DNA from: Rhodosalinus sediminis
GTDB taxonomy: Bacteria > Pseudomonadota > Alphaproteobacteria > Rhodobacterales > Rhodobacteraceae
DNA length: 64,000 bases
Reading direction: 5' to 3'
Assembly (NCBI RefSeq): GCF_003385555.1
Contig: NZ_QOHR01000001.1
Span: 1-64,000, forward strand
A program made the position numbers and the translations under genes. How positions within the stretch are numbered: position 1 is the first letter of the stretch; each line of letters opens with the position of its first letter. This document shows positions 8,062-16,800 of the stretch, one piece after another. The notes under the pieces are model-generated. The model saw only the letters and a list, made by a program, of their open reading frames with translations. It searched no databases and was not told where the DNA came from.

Positions 8062-9797
8062 CGTCTGTAGGCGGGCGCTTCGCGGCCCAGGAAGTAGCGC
8101 GCCGGGTCGCGCTCGATCTGGCGCACGAGCTGGCGCAGGTTGTCCACGAGTTCGCGCCCCTCGCGGGCGAGGCGGGTGTACTGCGGCAGCCCTTCGTCGG
8201 CGAAGGTCTCGAGGCGCGGGCCGAGCCGCTCCGCCGCGCCCTCGACCCCGGCGAAGGTGGCGTCGGCGCGCTCTGCCGTGCGCCGGATCTGCGCGGTGAT
8301 CGCGGGCACGTCCTCGGCGACCGCGCCGATGGCGGCGTCGAGCCGGTCGAGCGTGTCGCGCAGCCCGGCGACGATCTCTTGCGCGTCCTCGCGCAGCACG
8401 GTGTCGGCGGCGGTGAAGGCCTCCTCGGCCGCCGAGAGCGCCGAGTCGCCCGTCTCGATCGCGCCGTTCAGGCGCTCCAGCGTGGCGTTGGCGCTTTCGA
8501 AGGTCGACGAGACCGTGTCGAGCGTCTCCGCCGCCTCGGCCGAGATGGCGTCGGCCCGCCCGGCGGCGGCGGAGAGATCGGCGCCGACGCTCTCGACGGT
8601 CGCCGCCGCGGTCTCGGTCGCGCTCCGGATGTCGGCGAGGATCGCGGGCAGGTCCTCCTCGGCCACGGTGACGGCGGCGCGCGCCACTTCGTCGGCGTTG
8701 GCGAGGAAGGTCCGCGCCTCGGCCACCAGCGCGGTCCCGTCCTCGGCCACGAAGCGGTCGAGGCGCGTCGCCGCCGCCTCCACCGCCGCGACGCTGTCCG
8801 AGACCTCGGCGAGCACCCTGTCGGCGGCGGCGATGGTGGCCTCCGCCTCCTCGAGCCGCGCGGTGGCGACCTCGCCCGTGCGGCGGAACTCGGCGAGCGT
8901 CGCGCCCGCGTCGTCGCCCACGCGCCCGACCTCGGCGCGCAGCTCGGCGAGCGTGGTCTCGAGCTCGGAGACGAGGCCCGGCAGCTCCGTCTCGAGGAAG
9001 GCGTTCGCGCGATCGAAGGTGCGCCGCCCGCTCTCGAGCGCAGCGTCGCCCGTCTCGAGCGTGCCTTCGGCCCGCTCGGCGAGGCGGCCGACATCGCGCA
9101 GCGTGTCGTCCGCGGTCTCGAGCGTGGCCTGCGCGCTGCCCGAGATGTCCTCGAGCCGCGCGGTGAAGGCGCCGATGTCCTCGGTCGCCTCCGCCATGGT
9201 GCGCGTGACCGACGAGACGTCGTCGAGCGCCTGCGAGAGGCGGGCGGAGGAGTCCTCGACGTTTTCGAGGATGTTGGCGACGCGGCGCTGGTTGTCGGGG
9301 CCGAGCACCTCGCCCACCTGCCGCGTGACCTCGAGCACCTCCTCGAGGATCCGCGGGGCGTCGGCCGTCAGCGTCTGAAGGACCGAGCGCCCCGCCTCGA
9401 TCTCGGGGATCTCCGCCTCCGAGGCGCGTTCGAGCAGCGGATCGCCCGGATCGCCCGACGAGATGCTGACGTAGCCCTGCCCGGTGACGCCGAGCGTCTC
9501 GACGGTGGCGACGCTCGAGGTGCGCACGGGCGTCGCCGCGTCCAGCTCGACGCCCACGCGCACCCGCCCGCTGCGGTCCGGGGCGAGGGCGACGTCCACC
9601 ACCTGCCCCACGGGCAGACCGCTGAAGCGCACCTCGGAGGCCGACGAGAGCCCCGTCACCGTCGGAAACACGATGTCGTAATAGTCGAACTGCCGGTCGA
9701 GCTCGACGCGGGCGAACCACAGCAGGAACCCGAGCAGCCCGAGAAACCCCGCGAGGGTGAAGGCGCCGATCAGCAGGTAGTTCGCGCGTGTCTCCAT
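8058..9797 (-). CDS. mlaD: MCE-family lipid transport protein (MlaD-like), long coiled-coil form
   Basis: A 579-residue periplasmic substrate-binding subunit of a phospholipid/lipid ABC system. It has one N-terminal membrane anchor (about 7-29), one MCE domain (about 38-118, with FPTVTGLSSASEVRFSGLPV and LGVTGQGYVSIS), then some 430 residues of heptad-like Ala/Glu/Thr/Asp-rich helix. E. coli MlaD is only about 180 residues; long-tailed single-MCE proteins are reminiscent of PqiB/YebT-type or plant TGD2-like bridges. It lies between the ATPase gene (9-bp gap) and the lipoprotein gene (overlap). The tail is low complexity, so its length may vary between strains. Confidence 0.9.
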   Translation of the reverse strand: METRANYLLIGAFTLAGFLGLLGFLLWFARVELDRQFDYYDIVFPTVTGLSSASEVRFSGLPVGQVVDVALAPDRSGRVRVGVELDAATPVRTSSVATVETLGVTGQGYVSISSGDPGDPLLERASEAEIPEIEAGRSVLQTLTADAPRILEEVLEVTRQVGEVLGPDNQRRVANILENVEDSSARLSQALDDVSSVTRTMAEATEDIGAFTARLEDISGSAQATLETADDTLRDVGRLAERAEGTLETGDAALESGRRTFDRANAFLETELPGLVSELETTLAELRAEVGRVGDDAGATLAEFRRTGEVATARLEEAEATIAAADRVLAEVSDSVAAVEAAATRLDRFVAEDGTALVAEARTFLANADEVARAAVTVAEEDLPAILADIRSATETAAATVESVGADLSAAAGRADAISAEAAETLDTVSSTFESANATLERLNGAIETGDSALSAAEEAFTAADTVLREDAQEIVAGLRDTLDRLDAAIGAVAEDVPAITAQIRRTAERADATFAGVEGAAERLGPRLETFADEGLPQYTRLAREGRELVDNLRQLVRQIERDPARYFLGREAPAYRR

Positions 9798-9806
9798 CCC
9801 TCGGGC

Positions 9807-10601
9807 TTACGCGTCCGCGGGAGGCGTCGCAATCTCCTCGCCGCGCGCGGCGCGGGCGCGCGGCCCCTGGAAATACGCGCGCACCCAGGGGTGATCGACC
9901 TCCAGCATGTCGTCGAGCGTGCCGGTCACGAGCACTCGCTTCTCGGCGAGAACGGCGATCCGGTCGCAGGTGGCGTAGAGCGTGTCGAGATCGTGGGTCA
10001 CCAGAAAGACGGTCAGCCCGAGCGCCGTCGAGAGCCCGCGGATCAGCTCGTCGAAGTCCGCTGCGCCGATCGGGTCGAGGCCCGCCGTCGGCTCGTCCAG
10101 AAAGACGATCTCGGGGTCGAGGGCGAGCGCGCGGGCGAGCCCCGCGCGCTTGCGCATGCCGCCCGAGAGCTCGGAGGGATACTTGTCCCCCGCCGACCAC
10201 GGCAGCCCGGCGAGCGAGATCTTGAGCCGCGCGAGGCTCTCGCGCGTCTCCGCGTCGAGGTGCGACAGGGTGGTGAGCGGCGTCTCCACATTCTCGCGCA
10301 CCGTGAGCGAGGAGAAGAGCGCCCCGTCCTGGAACATCACGCCGATGCGCGCGGCGAGCGCGTCGAGCTCCGCCTCGCGCGCGTCCTGCATGTCGGTGCC
10401 GAGCATCCGCACGCGCCCCGCCGCCGGGGTTACGAGCCCGGTGATCGCGCGCAGAAGCACCGATTTGCCGGTGCCCGAGCCGCCGACGACGCCGAGGATC
10501 TCGCCGCGCCGGACGTCGAGGTCGAGCCCGTCGTGCACGACATGGGGGCCGAACTGCGTGCGCAGGCCGCGCACCTCGATCACCGTCTCCGCCACGCTCA
10601 C
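9807..10601 (-). CDS. mlaF: MCE/Mla-type ABC transporter ATPase
   Basis: A 264-residue ABC ATPase of the MlaF/Ttg2A type that would energise lipid movement with MlaE and MlaD. Walker A is GGSGTGKS, the signature is LSGGMRKRAGLARAL, Walker B is EIVFLDEPTAGLDP, and the H-loop is THDLDT. The methionine-rich Q-loop region (IGVMFQDGALFSSLTV) is characteristic of this subfamily. The start is a GTG at 10601 that overlaps the mlaE stop as GTGA, which gives MSVAETVIEVRG and fits a translationally coupled operon. A second in-frame GTG lies at 10595. Confidence 0.93.
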   Translation of the reverse strand: MSVAETVIEVRGLRTQFGPHVVHDGLDLDVRRGEILGVVGGSGTGKSVLLRAITGLVTPAAGRVRMLGTDMQDAREAELDALAARIGVMFQDGALFSSLTVRENVETPLTTLSHLDAETRESLARLKISLAGLPWSAGDKYPSELSGGMRKRAGLARALALDPEIVFLDEPTAGLDPIGAADFDELIRGLSTALGLTVFLVTHDLDTLYATCDRIAVLAEKRVLVTGTLDDMLEVDHPWVRAYFQGPRARAARGEEIATPPADA

Positions 10602-11731
10602 ACTCCGATCTGCTGGAAGAAGATGGAAAAGAGCGCGTCGGCGAGGATCACCGCGAAGATCGCCGCCACCACCGCCGCCGAGGTCATGCGGCCGAGCGAT
10701 TCGGCCGTCGATCCGACCTGAAGCCCCGCCCGGCAGCCGATCACCCCGATCAGCACGGCGAAGACCGGCGCCTTCACGAGGCCGACCGCGGCATGGTTCA
10801 GGTCCGTGCCCTCCGAGAGCCGCGTCATGAACATCGCCGGCGAGATGCCGAGCTCGATCCACGACATCAGCGCGCCCCCGAAGAGCCCCGCGACATTGGC
10901 CAGAAGCCCGAGGATCGGCAGCATCAGCACGAGCGCGAGGACCCGCGGCACGATCAGCGCGTGGCCCGGATCGATGCCGAGGGTGCGCATGGCGTCGATC
11001 TCCTCGCGCATCTTCATGGAGCCGATGGCCGCCGTGAAGGCCGAGGCCGTGCGCCCCGCCACGATGATCGCGGTCAGCAGGATGCCGAGCTCGCGCAGGA
11101 TGGAGATCGCGATCAGATCGACCACGAAGACCTCCGCCCCGAACTGCCGCAGTTGCGCCGAGCCCTGAAAGGCGAGCACCACGCCGATCAGGAAGGACAT
11201 GAGCGCGACGATCGGCACCGCCTGAAGCCCCACCGCCTGACAGTGGTGGGCGAGCGCGGTGAGCCGGAACTCTCGCGGGCGCAGGAGCGCGCCGAAGAGC
11301 CGCGCGACGAAGAGGCCGAGCAGGCCGAGGAAACTCAGGAAGCCCTCCCAGCCGCCCGCGACATGCGCGCCGAGGCGCTCGATCTGGACGCGGAGGCCGC
11401 GCGGCGGGCCGGGCTGCGGCTCGGGCTCGGGCAGGGCGGCGCGCACCGTCTCGAGGATCGCGGCCACGTCGCCCGTCGCGCCCGCGATCTCGGCCCGCGT
11501 GCCGCCCGCGGCCAGCCGGTCGCGCGCGGTCAGCAGCGCCCAGGCGACGGCGGTGTCGATTCGCCGCGCCCCGGAGAGGTCGAAGGTGACGGGCCCCTCG
11601 ATCCGCGCGAGGCGCGCCTGAAGATCGGGCAGATCGGCGAGGCCGAGCGCGCCCGTCAGCAGGGCGCGGGTCTCCGCGCCCTCCGCCGCGAGCCTGAGCC
11701 CGCCTGCCTCGCCTGCGTCGTTCCCGTCCAT
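10598..11731 (-). CDS. mlaE: STAS-MlaE fusion permease
   Basis: A 377-residue inner-membrane permease of the MlaE family. The permease part (about 125-377) has five to six hydrophobic segments and the family motif GRTASAFTAAIGSMKMREEIDAMRTLG in two blocks. An N-terminal STAS domain (about 10-100, with GPVTFDLSGARRIDTAVAWAL) is fused to it; in E. coli the STAS protein MlaB is separate. This arrangement is known in many alphaproteobacteria and explains the absence of a separate mlaB gene. It is the first gene of the operon, with its start ATG at 11731. Confidence 0.93.
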   Translation of the reverse strand: MDGNDAGEAGGLRLAAEGAETRALLTGALGLADLPDLQARLARIEGPVTFDLSGARRIDTAVAWALLTARDRLAAGGTRAEIAGATGDVAAILETVRAALPEPEPQPGPPRGLRVQIERLGAHVAGGWEGFLSFLGLLGLFVARLFGALLRPREFRLTALAHHCQAVGLQAVPIVALMSFLIGVVLAFQGSAQLRQFGAEVFVVDLIAISILRELGILLTAIIVAGRTASAFTAAIGSMKMREEIDAMRTLGIDPGHALIVPRVLALVLMLPILGLLANVAGLFGGALMSWIELGISPAMFMTRLSEGTDLNHAAVGLVKAPVFAVLIGVIGCRAGLQVGSTAESLGRMTSAAVVAAIFAVILADALFSIFFQQIGV

Positions 11732-11871
11732 CCGGCCTCTCGTCCCCGGGGCCCGCGCCGCTCCTCGGGCCCGTGCGGGCCCTCCTCGCGAAGAGCGCCC
11801 GACCGGGCGCGATGAGCGCCGCCGGAGGGCTTACATCGCACGAAGCCGGGCCGGAGGAAACGGCCCCGCGC

Positions 11872-12561
11872 TCAGTCGCCCAGCATCTCCGCGACCCACG
11901 CCGGGACCAGCGTGCTCGCCGGACCCTGCCGCGCCTCGTCGAAGAGCGCGCTGCCCCGCGAGGCCTCGAGGTTGAGCTCGAGCGTGCGGATGCCCCGCGC
12001 GGCGGCCTCCTCGACGAAGCCGGCGGCGGGATAGACTTCGCCGGAGGTGCCGATCGAGACGAAGAGATCGGCCTCGCCCAGCGCCGCGAGGATCGTCTCG
12101 ATCTCGTAGGGCATCTCGCCGAACCACACGACGTCGGGCCGCGTCGCCGGCGCGCCGCAGCTGGGGCAGGGATCGTCCGGCGCCATCCGCGCGGGCGCGG
12201 GCCAGCGGTGGTCGCAGGCCGCGCAGAGCGCCCGGTCGAGCCGGCCGTGCATGTGCACGACGTTGCGCGCGCCCGCCGCCTCGTGCAGCGAATCGACGTT
12301 CTGCGTGACGATCGTCACCTGCCCGTCGAGCTCCGCCTCGAGCCGCGCGAGCGCGTCGTGCGCCGGGTTGGGCCGCGCCGCGGCCGCCTGCGCGCGGCGC
12401 GCGTCGTAGAACGCGAGCAACTTCGCCGGATCGCGGCGCCAGCCCTCGGGCGTGGCGACCTCCTCCAGCGGGTAGCGCGTCCAGAGACCGCCGGCGTCGC
12501 GGAAGGTGCCGAGCCCGGACTCGGCGCTGATCCCCGCGCCGGTCAGGATCGTCACGCGCAC
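11872..12561 (-). CDS. cobB: NAD-dependent protein deacylase, sirtuin
   Basis: A 229-residue Sir2-family class III deacylase, likely CobB-like, removing acyl groups from protein lysines using NAD. It has the opening GAGISAESGLGTFR, the QNVDSLHEAAG motif, the catalytic His in HMHGRLD, and a zinc site with CAACDH and CPSCG (two CXXC pairs). The start is a GTG at 12561 giving MRVTILTGAGIS, with no upstream ATG in frame that makes sense. It follows the small membrane protein gene by 4 bp, so the two are probably cotranscribed. Confidence 0.92.
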   Translation of the reverse strand: MRVTILTGAGISAESGLGTFRDAGGLWTRYPLEEVATPEGWRRDPAKLLAFYDARRAQAAAARPNPAHDALARLEAELDGQVTIVTQNVDSLHEAAGARNVVHMHGRLDRALCAACDHRWPAPARMAPDDPCPSCGAPATRPDVVWFGEMPYEIETILAALGEADLFVSIGTSGEVYPAAGFVEEAAARGIRTLELNLEASRGSALFDEARQGPASTLVPAWVAEMLGD

Positions 12562-12565
12562 CGGG

Positions 12566-12751
12566 TCAGCCTTCCTCGTAGAGTTGCCGCGCGACGAGCC
12601 AGCTCACCGGGAAGCCGCCGATGAACCCGGCGAGCCCGGCGATCACGATCGGCCAGAGCGTGCCGTAGCCGGCCACCAGCACGGCGATGATCGCGCTCCC
12701 CGCGAGGGTGGCGCCGATGAAGATGTGCAGCACGAGGGCGAGTTTGAACAT
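12566..12751 (-). CDS. Small two-helix membrane protein, Rhodobacterales type
   Basis: A 61-residue protein made of two hydrophobic segments (about 4-26 and 31-53) with PVSW near the second helix end and a charged tail. Proteins of this look occur in Rhodobacterales and are sometimes mislabelled as CTP synthetase. Its pattern (L..I..GS.LAG.AI....GY.T....VI..AGF..G.PVSW) closely resembles the protein encoded at 20001-20255, so I regard them as paralogs. The ATG at 12751 has GAGAGAG before it; an in-frame ATG at 12766 is the alternative. Function unknown. Confidence 0.7.
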   Translation of the reverse strand: MFKLALVLHIFIGATLAGSAIIAVLVAGYGTLWPIVIAGLAGFIGGFPVSWLVARQLYEEG

Positions 12752-12957
12752 GACGCTCTCTCTCATGATTTTCCGCCCGGACCCTTGCATCCCCCTGCGT
12801 CGCGGGCCTTGATCCAAATCAGGGCGGCGCCGGCCTGCCGGCGTCACGACTGAAAATCGCCGGACGCGGGACCGGACGGGGCGGCGCGCGCGTTGCCGTC
12901 GCACCCCCGGGCCCGCCCGCGGGGCGCGGCGTCCGGCCAGCGGAATGAGGAGCTTCG

Positions 12958-13272
12958 ATGCACATACAGGTCAACACCGACAACCACATCCACGGCGACG
13001 AACGGCTGCAGGAGGTCGTCGAGGAGGCGATCCACGCTGCCCTCGGCCCGCTGGAAAAGCGCCTCTCCGCGGTGGAGGTGCATCTCAAGGACATGAACGC
13101 CGACAAGGGCGGCGTCGACATCCGCGCCACCGTCGAGGCCCGGCCCGAGGGCCTGCGCCCCTTCGGCGCGCAGCACGACGACACGACCGTGGCCGCCGCC
13201 GTGAAGGGCGCCGCGCGCAAGATGCGCCACCGCCTCGACCACGAGTTCGGCAAGCTCTCGGACAAGCGCTGA
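12958..13272 (+). CDS. HPF/RaiA-like ribosome-associated protein, short form
   Basis: A 104-residue protein with the fold pattern of ribosome hibernation proteins (S30AE/sigma-54 modulation family): a short strand MHIQVNTDN, a helix, then VEVHLKDMNADKGG followed by VDIRATVEARPEGLRPF and a C-terminal helix. Full-length HPF in alphaproteobacteria is longer (about 190 residues) and usually next to rpoN. This is therefore a second, short family member. Its role in ribosome protection is inferred from family only. The start at 12958 follows GAGGAG. Confidence 0.7.
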   Translation: MHIQVNTDNHIHGDERLQEVVEEAIHAALGPLEKRLSAVEVHLKDMNADKGGVDIRATVEARPEGLRPFGAQHDDTTVAAAVKGAARKMRHRLDHEFGKLSDKR

Positions 13273-13323
13273 GCGATCCGCGGCGCCGCCGCGCCCGTAT
13301 CCCCGGCAAAGGAGGCGCCGCCC

Positions 13324-13722
13324 ATGCAGATCGTCACGCTCTACCTCGTCACCGCGCTCGTGTTCCTGATCCTCGACGCGGTGATGCTCAACCTCGTGCT
13401 CAAGCCGCTCTTCGAGGCGCGCATCGGCCCGATCATGGCCGAGAACCTGCGCCTCGGGGCGGCCGCGGCCTTCTACCTCGCCTATGTCGCGGCGCTGCTC
13501 TACCTCGTTTCGGTCCCGGCGCTGCGCGTGGGCGACCCGGCGCAGGCGCTCTTGGGCGGCGCGGTGCTCGGCTTCGCGGCCTACGGCACCTACGAGTTCA
13601 CGAGCTACGCGATCCTGCGCGACTGGCACTGGAGCATGGTGGCCACCGACGTCGCCTGGGGCACGGTGCTGACCGCGGTCGCCGCCTGGGCCGGGGTGGC
13701 GGCGCTGCGCGCCTTCGGCTGA
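13324..13722 (+). CDS. DUF2177 family membrane protein
   Basis: A 132-residue integral membrane protein with four hydrophobic segments (about 4-24, 42-66, 74-96 and 108-130). The motifs LILDAVMLNLV and AAYGTYEFTSYAILRDWHWSM in two blocks, followed by DVAWGT, are typical of DUF2177. Function unknown. AAAGGAGG lies 9 bp before the ATG. It follows the HPF-like gene closely on the same strand. Confidence 0.88.
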   Translation: MQIVTLYLVTALVFLILDAVMLNLVLKPLFEARIGPIMAENLRLGAAAAFYLAYVAALLYLVSVPALRVGDPAQALLGGAVLGFAAYGTYEFTSYAILRDWHWSMVATDVAWGTVLTAVAAWAGVAALRAFG

Positions 13723-13763
13723 GGCGGATGGACCGGGCGTCCTGACGCCGTTACATTGGTGTC

Positions 13764-14066
13764 ATGAAACTGTTGCAAACGGCCCTGCTCGGGGCGGCCG
13801 TCGCCGTGGCCGCGTCGCCCGCCCCGGCCACATCGCCCATCGCCGAGGTGATCTGCGCGCCGACCGAGCGGATGCAGGCCCGGCTCACCCGGCAGTTCGG
13901 CGAACGCCGCACCGCGAGCGGCCTGCGCAGCCCCGACGAGGTCATGGAAGTCTGGACCGACGCGGAGGGCGGCTGGACGCTGGTGATGCGCTACGCCCAC
14001 GGCACCTCCTGCATCGTCGCGATGGGCGAGCACTGGGAGACCGCGCCGCAGACCGGGCGGGGCTGA
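13764..14066 (+). CDS. Small secreted protein of unknown function
   Basis: A 100-residue protein with a clear Sec signal peptide (cleavage near ATS, residues about 20-24). The mature part has two Cys residues (ICAPTE and TSCIV) that could form a disulfide, and the pattern WTDAEGGWTLVMRYAHGTSC. Proteins of this form are found across Rhodobacterales as hypothetical periplasmic proteins. No function can be assigned. Confidence 0.75.
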   Translation: MKLLQTALLGAAVAVAASPAPATSPIAEVICAPTERMQARLTRQFGERRTASGLRSPDEVMEVWTDAEGGWTLVMRYAHGTSCIVAMGEHWETAPQTGRG

Positions 14067-14177
14067 CGCATCGTCCCAAGGGCGCCGCCCGCGCGCCCGT
14101 GCACGACCGATCGCCCGCCCTTGGCATCGCCCGGCCGCGCGCGTATAGGCGCGCCCTGACCGAACAGGAGCCGGGCC

Positions 14178-14969
14178 ATGCAGGGCAGCGCCAATCTCAA
14201 CATCATGATCAAGGCCGCGCGCCGCGCGGGCCGCTCCCTCGTGAAGGACTTCCGCGAGGTCGAGAACCTGCAGGTCTCGTCCAAGGGCGCCGGCGATTTC
14301 GTCAGCCGCGCCGACCTCGCCGCCGAGCGCCTCCTGAAGGAGGATCTCCTCGGCGCGCGGCCCAACTACGGGTGGATCGCCGAGGAAGGGGGCGAGATCC
14401 CCGGCGCCGACAAGACCCGGCGCTGGATCGTGGACCCGCTCGACGGGACGACCAACTTCCTGCACGGCCTGCCGCACTGGGCGATCTCCATCGCGCTCGA
14501 GCACAAGGGCCAGATCACCGCGGCGGTCGTCTTCGACCCGGCCAAGGACGAGATGTTCTACGCCGAAAAGGGGCAGGGCTGCTGGCTGAACGACTCGCGC
14601 CGGATGCGCGTCTCCGGGCGCGACCGCATGTCGGAGGCGATCTTCGCCACCGGCGTGCCCTTCGGCGCCAAGCGCACGCTGCCGGCGACGCTGCAGGACC
14701 TCGCGCGGCTGATGCCCGAATGCGCCGGCGTGCGGCGCTGGGGCGCGGCGTCGCTCGACCTCGCCTATGTCGCCGCGGGCCGCTACGACGGCTACTGGGA
14801 GCGCGAGCTGCAGATCTGGGACCTCGCCGCCGGCTCGCTCCTCGTGACCGAGGCGGGCGGCCTCGCGGGGCCCGTGCGCGACGGGGCCGAGCCGCTCGCG
14901 CACGGCGAGATGATCGCCGCCAACGGCGCGCTCTTCGACCGCCTCGCCGGGATCCTGCGCGGCGCCTGA
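14178..14969 (+). CDS. suhB: Inositol monophosphatase family protein
   Basis: A 263-residue Mg-dependent phosphatase of the IMPase/SuhB family. Metal-binding motifs are visible: EEGGEIPG, then WIVDPLDGTTNFLHG, and the late motif ELQIWDLAAGSLLVTEAGG. SuhB hydrolyses inositol-1-phosphate and in enterobacteria also takes part in rRNA antitermination; which applies here is unknown. The start ATG at 14178 follows AGGAGCCGGGCC. Length is normal. Confidence 0.92.
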   Translation: MQGSANLNIMIKAARRAGRSLVKDFREVENLQVSSKGAGDFVSRADLAAERLLKEDLLGARPNYGWIAEEGGEIPGADKTRRWIVDPLDGTTNFLHGLPHWAISIALEHKGQITAAVVFDPAKDEMFYAEKGQGCWLNDSRRMRVSGRDRMSEAIFATGVPFGAKRTLPATLQDLARLMPECAGVRRWGAASLDLAYVAAGRYDGYWERELQIWDLAAGSLLVTEAGGLAGPVRDGAEPLAHGEMIAANGALFDRLAGILRGA

Positions 14970-15182
14970 GCCGGGCGCGCCGCTCGCCGGGGGCGCTTGA
15001 ACCCGGCGCGCGGCGCACCATCGCGGTCAAGCGCCGGCCCCCGTCGGCGTATCCCGAAGGACAGTCGCCCGCATCGCGGGCGCCCCCGCCGCCCCGGCAG
15101 GCGGGCCGGCGCCTGCGTGTTGACAGTCCGCGGACCGGCACCCAAGAGATTGCGCAGGCGGGCCTTCGCTTCGGGATGCGGG

Positions 15183-16214
15183 ATGCGCAACACGACCTAC
15201 GGCTTGGCGCTGGCGCTGATGCTGGGCTGGCTCCTGTGGATCGGCAAGCCGGTCCTCCTGCCGGTGCTCGCCGCGGGCATCGCGGTCTACGTGCTGTCCA
15301 CCGCGGCGGCGAGCATGGAGAGCGTGCCGCTGCTCGGCCGGTTGCCGGGATGGATGCGCCGGACGCTGATCCTGATCGCCTTCGCGGTCGCCGTGGTGCT
15401 GCTCTTCGTGCTGGTGATCAACAACCTCGCGCAGGTGGTCGCGGCGCTGCCGCGCTACGAGGCGAACCTCGACGCGCTCGTCACGCGCGGCGCCGGGCTC
15501 ATGGGGATCGAGGACGAGCCGACCTGGGAGAACCTGCGCCGCGCGACGATCGATCGGATCGACGCCGGGTCCTGGGTGACGCCGGCGCTCCTGTCGCTGC
15601 AGGACTTCGGCACGACGCTCTTTCTCGTGGTGCTCTACGCGAGCTTCCTGATGGCCGAGCGGGGCATGATGGCGCGCAAGGTGGTCATGGCCATGGGCGG
15701 CGAGGAGGCCGGCGCGCGGGCGCTGTCGCTGCTGGCGCGGGTCAACGAGCGGATCGGTGGCTATCTCTTCGTCAAGACTGTGGTCAACGTCATCCTCGGG
15801 GCGCTGTCCTACGCGATCATGCTGGTGCTCGGCATCGAGTTCGCGCTCTTCTGGTCGGTGCTGATCGCCTTTCTCAACTACATTCCCTACATCGGCTCGA
15901 TCATCGGCGTGATCTTTCCCGTGCTGCTCAGCCTCGCGCAGTTCGGCACGCTGTGGATGTCGGGCGTGGTCATGATCGCGCTGACGACGGCGCAGATGGT
16001 CGTGGGCGGCTGGCTGGAGCCGCGGATGATGGGGCGCGCCTTCAACCTGAGCCCCTTCGTGGTGCTCCTCGCGCTGGCCTTCTGGAGCACGCTCTGGGGA
16101 CTGGCCGGCGCGCTGCTGGCGGTGCCCATGACGGCGAGCCTCGTGCTGGTGCTCGCGGAGATCCGGGCGACGCGGCCGCTCGCGGTCCTGCTCTCGGCGA
16201 GCGGGCGGGTCTGA
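15183..16214 (+). CDS. AI-2E family transporter (PerM/YdiK-like)
   Basis: A 343-residue membrane protein of the AI-2E/PerM family, with paired hydrophobic segments at the start (about 5-45), a large soluble loop (about 85-140), and a cluster of helices at the C-terminal end. The conserved block FALFWSVLIAFLNYIPYIGS and the later GGWLEPRMMGRAFNLSP are typical. Members include autoinducer-2 exporters and Na+/H+ antiporters, so the substrate is not predicted. The ATG at 15183 is the first in frame with the N-terminal helix; the frame extends upstream but without membrane character. Confidence 0.85.
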   Translation: MRNTTYGLALALMLGWLLWIGKPVLLPVLAAGIAVYVLSTAAASMESVPLLGRLPGWMRRTLILIAFAVAVVLLFVLVINNLAQVVAALPRYEANLDALVTRGAGLMGIEDEPTWENLRRATIDRIDAGSWVTPALLSLQDFGTTLFLVVLYASFLMAERGMMARKVVMAMGGEEAGARALSLLARVNERIGGYLFVKTVVNVILGALSYAIMLVLGIEFALFWSVLIAFLNYIPYIGSIIGVIFPVLLSLAQFGTLWMSGVVMIALTTAQMVVGGWLEPRMMGRAFNLSPFVVLLALAFWSTLWGLAGALLAVPMTASLVLVLAEIRATRPLAVLLSASGRV

Positions 16215-16269
16215 GCGGAGCGGCCTTCCGGGCCGGGCGCGGGGCGCCGCCCGAGCGGCGGCCGCGGGC

Positions 16270-16344
16270 GAGGGGGGCGTCCGCCCCCCTCTTGGCCTGA
16301 CGGCCAATTCACCCCCCGAGAGTATTTGACCCAAGATGATGGGG
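16270..16344 (+). repeat. Dispersed two-hairpin element, copy 3
   Basis: Located 55 bp after the AI-2E transporter gene, in its orientation. Hairpin 1 is GAGGGGGGCG-TC-CGCCCCCCTC (16270-16291), hairpin 2 is TTGGCC-TGAC-GGCCAA (16292-16307), followed by GAGAGTATTTGACCCAAGAT. It probably also serves as a terminator between convergent genes. Confidence 0.85.
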
Positions 16345-16464
16345 CCGGGGCGCCCGGCGGTCGGGCGTCGCGCGGGGCCGCCGTGGGGCAAATCAAGGAG
16401 TATACCGGCAATTCCGACGAGGCGAACGGTGCGCGCGGCGCGCACGGCCCGGCACCTTCGTGCG

Positions 16465-16800
16465 TCAGCGCCCGCGCCGCCGCCGGGTCTTCCAGCGCCG
16501 GCGCACCCGGATGATCGCGGCCGAGACCGGGCCGCGCAGCGGCGGCAGGTCGATCGCCAGCAGCAGCAGTCCCGCCGGCAGCATCCAGAGCCCGAGCACC
16601 GGCAGGAACGAAAACACCCCGCCCGCCACCAGCAGAAGCCCCGCCGGCGTCCGGATCAGCGACCCGCCCGAGCCCTGCGCGGCCCGGATCGCGGGCCGCA
16701 GGCGGGGCGGCGCCGCGCGCTCCAGCGCGCGGAACTGCCGTGCGAGACGGCGGCGCTGTTTCTCGCGCCGCGCGGGCCGGGCGCTTCGGGGATGTCGCAT
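16465..16800 (-). CDS. Small basic membrane protein of unknown function
   Basis: A 111-residue protein: a highly basic N-terminal half (Arg-rich, about 1-55), a hydrophobic hairpin (about 58-92, LLLVAGGVFSFLPVLGLWML then LLLLAIDLPPLRGPV), and an Arg-rich tail. The hydrophobic core matches a protein type I know from Rhodobacterales genomes, without known function. The ATG at 16800 is chosen because sequence upstream of it in the same frame is featureless. It converges with the AI-2E transporter gene across the element at 16270. Confidence 0.65.
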   Translation of the reverse strand: MRHPRSARPARREKQRRRLARQFRALERAAPPRLRPAIRAAQGSGGSLIRTPAGLLLVAGGVFSFLPVLGLWMLPAGLLLLAIDLPPLRGPVSAAIIRVRRRWKTRRRRGR

